Assembly (NCBI GenBank): GCA_963725175.1
Contig: CAVRXH010000006.1
Coordinates: 3,348,001 to 3,412,000 of the forward strand
From: DASUBV01 sp963725175
Lineage (GTDB): Bacteria; Actinomycetota; Actinomycetes; Streptosporangiales; Streptosporangiaceae
Reading direction: 5' to 3'
DNA length: 64,000 nucleotides
The notes beneath the pieces were generated by a model. That model was not told the origin of the DNA. It did not search any database and worked only from the letters and a program-made list of their open reading frames with translations. The first letter of the stretch is position 1, and the number at the start of each line of letters is the position of its first letter. Shown piece by piece: positions 46,941-55,905 of this stretch. Position numbers and translations under genes: made by a program.

Positions 46941-47842
46941 CGGGTAACCGGCCGGCGAGCGAGCACGGGACCTGCGACGTGCTGCCGCCCGCCCTAGTCG
47001 CCGCCTACGCCGACGGCGGCCTGCGCGGCGCGCAGGCCTGGTCGGTGGAGGCGCACCTGCCGGGCTGCGCGGCCTGCCGCGCGGTGCTGGCCAGTCCGGC
47101 GCAGGCGGCGCGGCTGGCCCGCAACAAGGCGGTAGTGCTGACCAGGACCGGACTGCCACAGCCAGGGCTGGCGGGCCGGGCGCTGGCTCGCTGTGGGGTG
47201 CCCCGCCATCTGCTCGTGCTGCTGTCGGCGACGCCGTCGCTGCGGCGATCCTGGCTGGCCGGAGTGACGCTGGTGCTGGCGGCGGCGCTCGGCGCGGCGC
47301 GGCTGGCTCAAGCCGTCGCCGGGTCCGGCGCTGCCGGGGGTGGCGCTGCCGCGCAGGGACCGCTGGCCTGGAGCCTGATGCCGTTCCTGGTGCTCGCGCC
47401 GCTGCTCACGCTGGTGGCGGTGGCGGCCGCGTTCAGCGCTCGGCTGGATCCGGCGGGCGAGCTGGCCGTCGCCGCGCCGGTGTCGAAGGCCTGGCTGCTG
47501 CTGGTCAGGTCGGTCGCGGTGACGAGCACAACGCTGGTGCCGACGGTGCTCGCGGCGCTCGCGCTGCCGGGGCCGTGGTGGCTCCCGGTCACCGCGCTGG
47601 GCTGGTCGCTGGCGCTGAGCACGGTGGCGCTGGCCGCCGCCACCGTCGCAGGTCCGGTGCGCGGCGCCGCGGCGGCCGGAGCGGCCTGGCTGCTCGCGCT
47701 GCTCGCCGTGGCGCTCGTCGCGGGCAGCCCCGCGCCGGCCTTCGGTCAGGCCGGCCAGACCGTGACGCCCGTCATCCTGGCAGCGGGTGTCCTGGTGACC
47801 GCGCTGCGCCGCCGCCAGATTGATCCCGCCTGGATGAGGTGA
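46937..47842 (+). CDS. Zinc-finger anti-sigma factor, multi-helix membrane protein
   Basis: A 301-residue protein. The N-terminal ZAS-type zinc finger is EAHLPGCAACRAVLA (HxxxCxxC). About six transmembrane helices follow, an unusually large membrane part for an anti-sigma factor. It should hold the preceding sigma factor until a membrane signal arrives. The start overlaps the sigma gene, and its stop overlaps the ATPase start. Confidence 0.82.
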   Translation: MTGNRPASEHGTCDVLPPALVAAYADGGLRGAQAWSVEAHLPGCAACRAVLASPAQAARLARNKAVVLTRTGLPQPGLAGRALARCGVPRHLLVLLSATPSLRRSWLAGVTLVLAAALGAARLAQAVAGSGAAGGGAAAQGPLAWSLMPFLVLAPLLTLVAVAAAFSARLDPAGELAVAAPVSKAWLLLVRSVAVTSTTLVPTVLAALALPGPWWLPVTALGWSLALSTVALAAATVAGPVRGAAAAGAAWLLALLAVALVAGSPAPAFGQAGQTVTPVILAAGVLVTALRRRQIDPAWMR

Positions 47843-48771
47843 TGCCGATGACCTGGAGCGATTCCCCGGCGGCCGTGCGCCCCGCACGATCCCCCGGCCC
47901 AGGCGGCCCGGCCGCGCTGGTAGCGGAAGGGCTCAGCCGAGCCTACGGCCGCACGGTCGCGCTTGACGGGGTCGACCTGACTCTGCCCGGCGGGATCGTT
48001 GGCCTGCTCGGCCCGAACGGGGCCGGCAAGACGACCCTGCTGTCTATCGTGGCCACGATCGCCGCGCCCGACTCCGGCCGGATCCGGGTGCTCGGCTTCG
48101 ATCCGGCCGACTCCGCGCAGCGGGTGGAGATCCGGCGGCGGCTCGGTTACCTGCCACAGGACCTCGGCTATCACCGGCACTTCACGGTAGCCGCGTTCCT
48201 TGACTACGTGGCGATCCTCAAGGAGATCACCAACTCGCGCCGTCGGCACGCCGAGGTGGCCAGGGTGCTGACGGCGGCTGGCCTGGAAGACCGGGCACGG
48301 CAGAAGATCCGCACGCTGTCGGGCGGGATGCGGCGCAGGCTGGGCCTGGCGCAGGCGCTGCTCGGCAGCCCGGCCCTGCTGGTGCTTGACGAGCCGGCCG
48401 CCGGCCTCGATCCCGAGCAGCGGCTGCGCTTCCGCGAGCTGCTGTCCAGCCTGCCGGACGATCCCACGGTGCTGCTGGCCACCCACCAGGTAGAGGACGT
48501 CACCGCGATCTGCTCCCATGTCGTCGTGCTGCTCGGCGGGCAGGTGCGATTCTCCGGCACGCCGGCCGGGCTGGCCGCCCAGGCGCAGGGGCGGGTGTTC
48601 CTGGCCGCCGAGCGGCAGCCGGACACCGAGCTGTCCTGGCGGGCCGGCGACGGCCGGTGGCGGCACATCGGGTCGCAAGTCCCGGCCGGTGCCGAGGCGG
48701 TACCGCCGTCAGCCGAGGACGGTTACCTGCTGCTGTCCGGATCGGCCGGGCGCGAGGGCGGCCAGCCGTGA
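47842..48771 (+). CDS. ABC transporter ATP-binding protein
   Basis: A 309-residue ATPase with Walker A GPNGAGKTTL, Q-loop LGYLPQDLGYHRHFTVAAFL, signature LSGGMRRRLGLAQALL, Walker B LLVLDEPAAGLD and H-loop VLLATHQVED. The N-terminal extension of about 35 residues is Pro/Ala-rich. Start at ATG 47842 (TGATG overlap with the anti-sigma stop); GTG three bases earlier is an alternative. It pairs with the membrane proteins that follow. Confidence 0.92.
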   Translation: MPMTWSDSPAAVRPARSPGPGGPAALVAEGLSRAYGRTVALDGVDLTLPGGIVGLLGPNGAGKTTLLSIVATIAAPDSGRIRVLGFDPADSAQRVEIRRRLGYLPQDLGYHRHFTVAAFLDYVAILKEITNSRRRHAEVARVLTAAGLEDRARQKIRTLSGGMRRRLGLAQALLGSPALLVLDEPAAGLDPEQRLRFRELLSSLPDDPTVLLATHQVEDVTAICSHVVVLLGGQVRFSGTPAGLAAQAQGRVFLAAERQPDTELSWRAGDGRWRHIGSQVPAGAEAVPPSAEDGYLLLSGSAGREGGQP

Positions 48772-50568
48772 CGGCGGACGCGCTGCGCGCGGGCCGTCCT
48801 GGCGCGGGCCATCCTGGCGCGGGGGCGCACGCGGGCACCGGCCCGGGCGCGGCCGGAGGCACTGGGCTGGCCGTGCTGCTGGCGGCCGGGCGGGCCGAGG
48901 CGGGCCGGCTTACCCGCAGCCCGCTGGTGCTGGCCGGGCTGGTCATCTCGGCCCTGCTGATCTGGCTAACCCACCGCACCTTGGTACCGCTGTGGTGGTC
49001 GGCGGATATCGGCATCGGCTCCGCGCTGCTGGTACCGGCCGGTCTCCTGCTGGTCGCGGGCCAGCTCGCGGCGGGACGGGCGCGGCGGGACGGAATGACC
49101 GACCTGTACGCGAGCTACCCGGCGGGCGCGGCTGCCCGTACAGGCGGCCTGCTCGTCGGTGTCGCCGGGCCGGTGCTACTGGCGGCGGTGCTGGCCGGCG
49201 CGGCCGTCTGCTGGCTGGACGCCACCGGGGCCGCCGGGTCGCCGCGGCTGTGGGTGCTGGCGAGCGGGCTGCTGCTGGTCGCGCTTGGCGGCTGCGCCGG
49301 GGTGGCGCTCGGGGGCTGGCTGGCTCACCCGATGGCCGGTCTCCTCGGCATGCTCATGGCGGGTGTGCTGGAGATCGACGGCCTGCTGAGCTTCAGCGAG
49401 CCGGTCCACCTGCCCGGCGGGCTGCTTTCGCTGTTTCCGTGGAGCCAGTCCGGGTTCGTGCTGACCTCGCTGCCAGGGCTGACCGTGCCCTACCCACCGA
49501 CCGCCCACCTGGTGGAACTGACCGGCCTGACCGCGCTGGCCTGCCTGGTGGCGCTGGTCCGGCCGCTGCGGCGGCGCCGCGCGGTCGCCGTGGTGGCAGC
49601 GGTCGCCGTGGCGATCACCTCGTGGGCTTGCTGGCAGCAGTCCTCGGGGGTGCCAGAGAGCACCCTGGCCGCCCTCGTCCGCCAGGCGACCCAGCCGCAG
49701 CGCTACCAGCGCTGCCAGTTCCGAGGCGGTGTCCGGTACTGCTACTACCCCGGTTTCGGCCCGCTGGTGAGCCGGTGGGCGGCACCGGTGACGGGCGTCA
49801 CCGCGCATGCGCCGAGCCTGGTCGGCCGAACGCTAACCGTCCGCCAGGTCGATGACCAGGACTTCCTGACCTATCCGCTGGTCCCGGTCGCCTCGCTGAC
49901 CAGCAACGGCCCCTCGCTGAACACGCCGGTCACCGGAACGCTGGACCGCTTCCAGGCTGCCCTGCCCGCGAACCCGCGCCTGATCCCCGGCTCGGCTACT
50001 CCGCCGGTCTACACCGATGAGTCCTGGGGACTGCGCGGCACGGCGCTGCGTGCGTCGCAACTCGGGCTGGCGCTGGGCACCGCGTTCTGGGTGACGCGAC
50101 TGCCGACGACCGCGCCGAGTGTCCTGGTGCACGGCTCGGACGGCGCGGCGGGGACCTTCTCCGTCCCGTGTCTGGCGGTAGGGCAGGCGCGGGAGGCCAT
50201 CGCCCTCTGGCTGGCTGGCGCGGCCACCCCGGCGACCCGCGCTGCGTTCGGATCGCTGCTCGCCGATCCCAGCCCCAGCCTGGTGGGCCTGGCACTGGAT
50301 CTCCAGTTATGACGTGGCCAGCGCGGGGCCGTCGTTCCTGTGGATCACCGCCCAGGGCGCCGCGCTCGCCCGGCAGATGATGCGGCTGCCCGACAGCCGG
50401 GTGGTGGCCGTGCTGCGTGCCCGCTGGCCGGGCTGGCTCTCCCCGGCGGCGACCGACGCGCAACTCGCCGCGGCGCTTGACGTCCCGCTGCCCCCGGTGC
50501 CCGCGCAGACCGGGCTGACCGGTGACCCTGGCGACCCGCCGATGCCGCGCAGCCCGGTCTGCCGGTGA
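48768..50568 (+). pseudogene. ABC-associated large membrane protein, frameshifted near the end
   Basis: A GTG start overlapping the ATPase stop (GTGA) opens a protein with about six helices in the first half and an external domain with GGVRYCYYPGFGPLVSRWAA and ATPPVYTDESWGLRGTALRA. The frame ends at 50312 after DLQL. The next frame starting there reads DVASAGPSFLWITAQGAALA and looks like the natural continuation. One extra base near 50305-50311 (CAGTTATG) would explain this; repaired length is 599 residues. A separate small gene from GTG 50314 is the alternative, but I find it less likely. Confidence 0.65.
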
Positions 50569-50596
50569 ATGCCCGCCGGACGGCCCGGACGGCCCG

Positions 50597-51319
50597 GTGA
50601 CCGGCGCCCGGCACGGGCGACACCGGCGCGGCAGCCCGGTGCTCGCGCTGGCCGGCCACGTCGCCCGCACGATGCCCTGGAGACCGCTGATCGCGGGCAC
50701 CGGCACCGGGCTTGCCCTCAGCGTCCTGATCGCCCGGTTGGCCAGCGCCGCCGAGCCGCAGGCTGAGCTGGTCACCAGCGTGCGGCTGGCGTTCCTGCCG
50801 ACCCTGGCCGGACTGGGGTTCCTGCTGCATGACGAGCACCGGCAGCTCGCGGGGGCGCTGCCGGTGCCGACCTGGGTGATCCCGGCGCTGCGCCTGTCCC
50901 TGGCGCTGCCGACGGCTGGGCTGAGCTGCTGGCTCCAGTTTGGCCTGGTGGCCAGGGCGGTCGCTCAGGGCGAGGCGGGCCCGCTGCCGGTGCTGCCGCT
51001 CGGCACTGAATTCGCCGGCTGCTGCGCCGTCGTGCTGGCAGTGGCCGCGGCGGCCGAACGCGGCAGGTGGCAGGACCTGGGCGGCGCGGTCGCGGTACCG
51101 GCCGCGCTAGCGCTGCTGGCGGTACTCGCACTGCCCCCGCTGCGGCTGCTGCCGGCGCCCTACGCCGGGCTGACCACCGCACAGCACACAGCATGGCTGC
51201 GGGCCTGGCTCGCGTGGGCGATGCTCGGGGTGGCGGCTGCCCTGCTGGCGGCCTGGTTCAGCCGGGATCCGTGGCACCGGATCGGCCGCCGGTCGCGCGC
51301 GGCGATATCGCGTGCCTGA
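50597..51319 (+). CDS. ABC-associated membrane protein, 240 aa
   Basis: About six hydrophobic helices (LIAGTGTGLALSVLIARLAS; LAFLPTLAGLGFLLHD; VIPALRLSLALPTAGL; FAGCCAVVLAVAAAAE; AALALLAVLALPPLRLL; AWAMLGVAAALLAAWF). GTG at 50597 is the best start but has no clear ribosome site. It is the last gene of the sigma-factor operon and probably the permease partner of the ATPase. No named family recognised. Confidence 0.65.
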   Translation: MTGARHGRHRRGSPVLALAGHVARTMPWRPLIAGTGTGLALSVLIARLASAAEPQAELVTSVRLAFLPTLAGLGFLLHDEHRQLAGALPVPTWVIPALRLSLALPTAGLSCWLQFGLVARAVAQGEAGPLPVLPLGTEFAGCCAVVLAVAAAAERGRWQDLGGAVAVPAALALLAVLALPPLRLLPAPYAGLTTAQHTAWLRAWLAWAMLGVAAALLAAWFSRDPWHRIGRRSRAAISRA

Positions 51320-51500
51320 GGGTAATCACACCGTTACCGTCATGCATCGGGCTATGCCAGACAAAGCCTGATTCAACTCAGTAATCTAGCCGGGCCCGGC
51401 CGATGGAGGCCGGGGTGCACTGGCCTTGGACAGGCAGCTCACCAGGGTGCGCGCGGCTTCCCGCGATCGGCACCCCATCGGCAAGGAGAAAGAAGTACCC

Positions 51501-51968
51501 ATGGCAGCCACCCTTCAGGAGATCCTGCTCGCCCCCGACACTAAGCAGAATGTTGTCGACGACTGCTCCGTGCTGGTCGACCAGGAAGTCTCCGAGATGT
51601 CAGGGATCTCCGGGACAGCGGTCAAGATCGCGCACAAGACGGTGGGCATGTTCGCCGCCGGCCACGTCAGGCACATGATCGAGGTTCTGCTTCCGCAGTT
51701 CATCGACGCGCTGGCGCCGTACTGGGCGGACTACAGCGCCGAGGGCGGCTCGGCGTTCGGCGACTACCTGGCCAAGCGCGGCGAGGAAGTGTCCCAGTCC
51801 CTGCTCACCGTGACCGACGCCCGCGCGGCCGCCTCGTCGCGGCCGATCATCGTCAAGGCCTACGAGAGCGTCCGCGGTGGCGCGGCGCGGCACATCGAGG
51901 CAGCCCTCCCGCGAGTGGGTGACCTGGTACTCAAGTACGCCGCCTCGCCCCGGCCCCGCCGAGCCTGA
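51501..51968 (+). CDS. DUF6918 family protein
   Basis: A 155-residue soluble helical protein that fits the actinobacterial DUF6918 pattern: LQEILLAPDTKQNVVDDCSV, EVSEMSGISGTAVKIAHKTV, LPQFIDALAPYWADY and the near-invariant SRPIIVKAYESVRGGAARHI. Ribosome site AAGGAGA 10 bases before the ATG. No function is known for the family. It stands alone before the MarR gene. Confidence 0.8.
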   Translation: MAATLQEILLAPDTKQNVVDDCSVLVDQEVSEMSGISGTAVKIAHKTVGMFAAGHVRHMIEVLLPQFIDALAPYWADYSAEGGSAFGDYLAKRGEEVSQSLLTVTDARAAASSRPIIVKAYESVRGGAARHIEAALPRVGDLVLKYAASPRPRRA

Positions 51969-52047
51969 TCCTGGGCACCGCGCAAGATGGCCAGCAGCGC
52001 CAGTTCCGCCCGCCTGCCGACAAAGGCCGAGTCCACGCCCCTCCTAG

Positions 52048-52068
52048 GTAGATCCAATCTACGTAGAT
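52048..52068. promoter_or_regulatory. Alternating GTAGAT/ATCTAC palindromes
   Basis: GTAGAT-CCA-ATCTAC-GTAGAT: one 6-base inverted repeat around CCA, and a perfect 12-base palindrome ATCTACGTAGAT (52057-52068). It lies about 70 bases before the MarR gene and may be an operator for a second regulator. Confidence 0.55.
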
Positions 52069-52101
52069 GAGGCCTACCAACTCCGGAGGCGTCGGCTATA
52101 T

Positions 52102-52114
52102 TTGCTATGTGCAA
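52102..52114. promoter_or_regulatory. MarR operator candidate 1
   Basis: TTGC-TATGT-GCAA. The two arms match the second site, and TTGCNNNNNGCAA is a typical MarR-family half-site plan. It overlaps the probable -10 region (TATATT/TATGTG). Confidence 0.7.
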
Positions 52115-52117
52115 CTA

Positions 52118-52130
52118 TTGCGTGATGCAA
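52118..52130. promoter_or_regulatory. MarR operator candidate 2
   Basis: TTGC-GTGAT-GCAA, 16 bases after the first site, ending 10 bases before the MarR start codon. Binding here would block the promoter or the ribosome site. Confidence 0.7.
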
Positions 52131-52140
52131 GGATTCTCGG

Positions 52141-52710
52141 ATGAGCGGCCGGCACAGGGCGGACCCGGCTGTGGTGGACGCGGTGCTGGTGGGGAGCCGG
52201 TCGCTGGTCGCGGTGGCCACCCTGTCGCTGGGCGCCGCGGCGGAAGAGACGACCATCGCCCAGTACCGCGCGCTGGTCGTGCTGGCCTCGCGCGGCCCGC
52301 AGCGAATGACCGATCTCGCCGCCGCGCTCGGCGTGGCGCCGTCCACGGCGGGACGGATGTGCGACCGGCTGGCGCGCAAGGCGCTGATCCGGCGGCACCG
52401 GGCACGGGCTGACCGCCGGGCGGTGCTGGTCTCGATCACCCGCGACGGCCGGCTGGTGGTCGACCAGGCGACGACGAGGCGACGCGCGCTGATCGCCGAC
52501 ATCCTTCAGGAACTGCCCGCGCGTCAGCAGCGAGCGGTAGCGGACGCGCTGACCGTGTTCGCGGCGGCAGCCGGCGAGGTCCCCGACAGCCTGTGGCCGC
52601 CGGTCCCGCCGGAGGACCTGGCCCTGCCGGGCGACGACGCCGCATCCCCGGACACGGACACGGACACGGACACGGGCCTGGACGCGGACGAGCCCGCGGC
52701 CCGGTCATGA
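52141..52710 (+). CDS. MarR family regulator
   Basis: A 189-residue MarR protein. The winged helix reads RMTDLAAALGVAPSTAGRMC, then RLARKALIRRHRARADRRAV and the wing VLVSITRDGRLVVDQ. The C-terminus is acidic, with a four-fold Asp-Thr repeat. It should bind the two TTGC palindromes just upstream and repress itself together with the ClC gene, whose ATG overlaps its stop (ATGA). Ligand unknown. Confidence 0.9.
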   Translation: MSGRHRADPAVVDAVLVGSRSLVAVATLSLGAAAEETTIAQYRALVVLASRGPQRMTDLAAALGVAPSTAGRMCDRLARKALIRRHRARADRRAVLVSITRDGRLVVDQATTRRRALIADILQELPARQQRAVADALTVFAAAAGEVPDSLWPPVPPEDLALPGDDAASPDTDTDTDTGLDADEPAARS

Positions 52711-54326
52711 TCGCCAGGATCGCGGGTTGGCTGCGCTCGGGGCGTGGCGGTCTGTTCGTCCTCGCGCTCGGGGTCGGCGTCGGCTCCGGGCTCGGCGCGG
52801 TGGTTTTCCGGTACCTGATCTACTTCTGCACCTGGCTGGCCACCGGGCACAGCCAGTTCGGCCAGCAGGGCCACGTGGGCAGCGCCCACCTGCCCTGGCT
52901 CGGCCTGGGATTCTTCGTGCTGATCCCGGCCATCGGCGGGCTCGTCTACGGGCCGCTGATCTATCGCTACGCCCGCGAGGCGCGGGGGCACGGCGTCCCA
53001 GAGGTAATGATCGCGGTCGCCGATCATGGCGGGCGGATCCGGCCCCAGGTCAGCGTCGTCAAGGCGCTGGCCTCGGCGATCTGCATCGGCGTCGGCGGGT
53101 CGGTAGGCCGGGAAGGCCCGATTGTGCAGATCGGCTCCGCCCTGGCCTCCGGCGTGGGCCAGCGGCTGCGAATGCCGGAGAGCCGGCTGCGGATCCTGGT
53201 GGCCTGCGGTGCGGGCGGCGGCATAGCCGCCACCTTCAACGCGCCGATCACCGGGGTGTTCTTCGGCGTGGAGATCATCCTGCGCGAGTTCTCCGTGGAC
53301 GCCCTTTTCACCGTCATGCTGTCAGCGATGATCGCGGACATCACCGCGGTGCCGTTCCTGGGCAGCAAGCCGTTCCTGTCCGGCTTCCCGGCCGGCCTCT
53401 CGCTGCCCCACGCCGGCGACTACCTGCTGGTGGCCGCGCTGGCTGTCGGCGCCGCGCTGATGGGGCTGGCATTCAAGACCGTGCTGTACAAGACCGAAGA
53501 CCTGTGTGACCGGCTGTGGCAGGACCGCCCGGAGTGGGCCAGGCCGGCCGTAGGCGGCATCGCCCTCGGCCTGCTGCTGCTCGCGCTCCCGCAGTTGTAC
53601 GGGGTCGGCTATCCGGTGATGTACCGGAGCACCGCCGGGCAGTACGCGCTCTGGTTCGTGCTCCTGCTGGCGTTCGGGAAGATCGCCGCCACCAGCCTGT
53701 CCATCGGCATCGGCGGCTCCGGCGGGGTGTTCGCGCCCTCGCTGTTCATCGGCGTTACCTCCGGGATGGCCTTCGGCGATATCGCCAGGGACCTGATTGG
53801 CCCGGCGGCAGGGCCGCCGGCCCTGTATGCCGTCGTCGCGATGGGCGCGGTCTTCACCTCTGCCGCCCGCGCGCCGCTGACCTCGCTGGCCAGCGTGGTG
53901 GAGATGACCGGCGACTTCAGCCTGATGCTGCCGGTTATGCTCGCCGTGGCCATCGCCTCGATGCTGTCCCGCGCGCTTAGCTACGGCACCATCTACACCA
54001 CGAAACTGCTGCGCCGGGGCACCGACATCGACCGCTTGACGCCCTGGCGCGCGCTGCACGACCTGAAGATCACCGCCGCGATGCGCCCGTTCCTGCCTCC
54101 CCTTCCCGTGCTGGACGGGCCTGCCCAGGACGGGAAGGCCGCCAGCGAACTGCCCCCGCAGGCCCTGGTGACCACCGAGTCGCTAGCCCGGGCACTGCGC
54201 GAGCTAGAGGCCCACGGCCACGACGGCCTGCCGGTCATCTCACCGGACGGCAAGCAGATCGCGGGCTGGATTACCAGCGTGGACGTGCTGCGCGCCATCG
54301 CCAGCCAGGTTAGCGACGACGCTTGA
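52707..54326 (+). CDS. ClC family chloride channel/antiporter with CBS-like tail
   Basis: A 539-residue ClC protein. Selectivity-filter motifs are present: VGREGPIVQIGSALASGVGQ (GREGP), GSGGVFAPSLFIG (GxFxP), and the C-terminal Tyr region SYGTIYTTKLLRR. The gating glutamate is in REGP. After the membrane part, residues about 480-535 look like a single CBS half (ALVTTESLARALRELEAHGH; LPVISPDGKQIAGWI). The overlap with the MarR gene makes co-regulation almost certain. It may move chloride, nitrate or fluoride; the sequence does not decide. Confidence 0.92.
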   Translation: MIARIAGWLRSGRGGLFVLALGVGVGSGLGAVVFRYLIYFCTWLATGHSQFGQQGHVGSAHLPWLGLGFFVLIPAIGGLVYGPLIYRYAREARGHGVPEVMIAVADHGGRIRPQVSVVKALASAICIGVGGSVGREGPIVQIGSALASGVGQRLRMPESRLRILVACGAGGGIAATFNAPITGVFFGVEIILREFSVDALFTVMLSAMIADITAVPFLGSKPFLSGFPAGLSLPHAGDYLLVAALAVGAALMGLAFKTVLYKTEDLCDRLWQDRPEWARPAVGGIALGLLLLALPQLYGVGYPVMYRSTAGQYALWFVLLLAFGKIAATSLSIGIGGSGGVFAPSLFIGVTSGMAFGDIARDLIGPAAGPPALYAVVAMGAVFTSAARAPLTSLASVVEMTGDFSLMLPVMLAVAIASMLSRALSYGTIYTTKLLRRGTDIDRLTPWRALHDLKITAAMRPFLPPLPVLDGPAQDGKAASELPPQALVTTESLARALRELEAHGHDGLPVISPDGKQIAGWITSVDVLRAIASQVSDDA

Positions 54327-54357
54327 TGAGCGTCTCGCGCCGACCGCACGTCCGGTT

Positions 54358-55863
54358 CTACCTGGGCATCGCGTATTTCAGCAGCCGTAGTCCTTCCAGG
54401 CGCAGCGCCTCGGGGTAGATCGCCTTGTAGATGTTGCAGTTGGGCGACTTGACGTCATACCGGCCGGTAGCTCGGAACGTGGCGATCGTGCACCCGCCGG
54501 TGCACCAGTGCCGCCAGGTGCAGTCGCGGCAGCCTTCCTTCTCGCTGACAGCCAGGTTGAGAGCAGAAGAAGTGTCATTCCTGACGAGGTCCAGCGGATC
54601 GCTGGCGAAGACGTCACCGATGGTCTTCTCGATCTCCATATGGCACTTGGCGACGCCGCCATGCTGATCAATGACCACGTAATCCTGGCCCACGCCGCAC
54701 GAACGCTGACGGGGCTCCAGGAGCTGGCCCCGGTCCAGGATCAGGCCGAGGACGCTCCAGGACGGCAGCCGCTCCTCGATCACGCCAAACGCCTCTAGCA
54801 GGGCCGAGATCATGCCCTGCTCCTGGTAGACGAGGTCGGGGAAGCTGGCTGAGCAGTCGTTGTCCCGGAAGAAGTTCAGGCTGAAGCTCAGGTCACGGTC
54901 CAGGGCGAACCGCACGGTGTCAGCGAGCCCGGGGGCGTTGCGGCTGGTGATGGTCACCGACAGGTGCGGGGGGTGCCCGCGCCGCACCAGCTCGGCGATC
55001 GTCCGCTCCACCATCGGGAAGGACGGCTTGCCACTGGCGAACGGGCGCTGCGCGTCGTGCTGAGCGCCTATCCCGTCCAGGGAGATCATCACGCCGATGT
55101 CCCCGGCGACCAGGGCATCGAGCAGGTCAGGCGCCAGCCGCACCCCGTTGCTCAGCAGCGTCGCGGTGAACGTCAGCCCATGCCGGGCGGTGAGCTCCCG
55201 CGCATAGTCGTGCAGGCGCAGCAGCATGCGGTAGTTCAGGCTCGCCTCGCCGCCGGCGTATTTCAGCTTGACCCCGCGAAACCCGTGGTCAAGCGCCGAG
55301 CGGACCACCGCGTCCACCGCGGCGCGGCCGGTCTCCTCATCCATCCCGTCCGCGGTCTTACTGATGTAGCAGTACGGGCAGCGCAAGTTACACGCATTGG
55401 TCACATGCAGCCACGCCGTCAGAATCTGGCTTTCGCCGAGTTGCGGGCGAGGCGCCGCGCCGGCTTCGTGCACGACATTCGCCTGCCGCAGTCGGTCAAG
55501 CACCGCCGCGACCTCGGTCGTCCCTCCGGGCCAGGTGGCCGCCACCTCGGCAAGCGTGACTGGTTCCCTGAACTGCCGATAGATCCGCAGCCCGTCCTGG
55601 CTCACCACGACCACACCGCCCTGGCCGAGCGGGTTGAACAGCAGCGTGTGCCCGGCGTCCACGGCAAACTCGGCGACCTCGCTCCCGCCGACCCAGCGCT
55701 GGCCGTCGGCGGCAGGGGCAGGCACACCCGGCACCAGAAGGCTCCGCTGATCGCTGACAGCGCACGCACAGTCCTCGCACGGGTGCAGTAACGGGTCATC
55801 CGCAGCCGGCAGATCGAACCTCGTCAACGCCAGAGCTGGGCGGGCTCGATGCGCTGTCGTCAT
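54358..55863 (-). CDS. Radical SAM/SPASM peptide-maturase-like enzyme
   Basis: A 501-residue radical SAM enzyme. The SAM cluster motif CNLRCPYC uses C158, C162 and C165. Before it, a PqqD/RRE-like region (LLFNPLGQGGVVVVSQDGLR; PVTLAEVAATWPGGTTEVAA) could grip a leader peptide. The C-terminal SPASM domain has CGVGQDYVVIDQHGGVAKCH and GCRDCTWRHWCTGGC, which bind extra clusters. The N-terminus also has a CEDCAC cysteine group (29-34). It follows the STAND gene by 42 bases with its own AGAGGG site. No precursor peptide gene is visible. The plan fits a maker of crosslinked peptides or a protein-modifying enzyme. Confidence 0.85.
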   Translation of the reverse strand: MTTAHRARPALALTRFDLPAADDPLLHPCEDCACAVSDQRSLLVPGVPAPAADGQRWVGGSEVAEFAVDAGHTLLFNPLGQGGVVVVSQDGLRIYRQFREPVTLAEVAATWPGGTTEVAAVLDRLRQANVVHEAGAAPRPQLGESQILTAWLHVTNACNLRCPYCYISKTADGMDEETGRAAVDAVVRSALDHGFRGVKLKYAGGEASLNYRMLLRLHDYARELTARHGLTFTATLLSNGVRLAPDLLDALVAGDIGVMISLDGIGAQHDAQRPFASGKPSFPMVERTIAELVRRGHPPHLSVTITSRNAPGLADTVRFALDRDLSFSLNFFRDNDCSASFPDLVYQEQGMISALLEAFGVIEERLPSWSVLGLILDRGQLLEPRQRSCGVGQDYVVIDQHGGVAKCHMEIEKTIGDVFASDPLDLVRNDTSSALNLAVSEKEGCRDCTWRHWCTGGCTIATFRATGRYDVKSPNCNIYKAIYPEALRLEGLRLLKYAMPR

Positions 55864-55905
55864 GATCCACGCCCTCTCTGGACGGTGGAGCGAGTTATCG
55901 CCTAG

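Noticed and set aside
50314..50568. Separate 84-codon gene after the large ABC membrane protein
   Set aside because: Its start lies at the exact point where the upstream protein breaks off, and it reads as a continuation, so a one-base frameshift is simpler.
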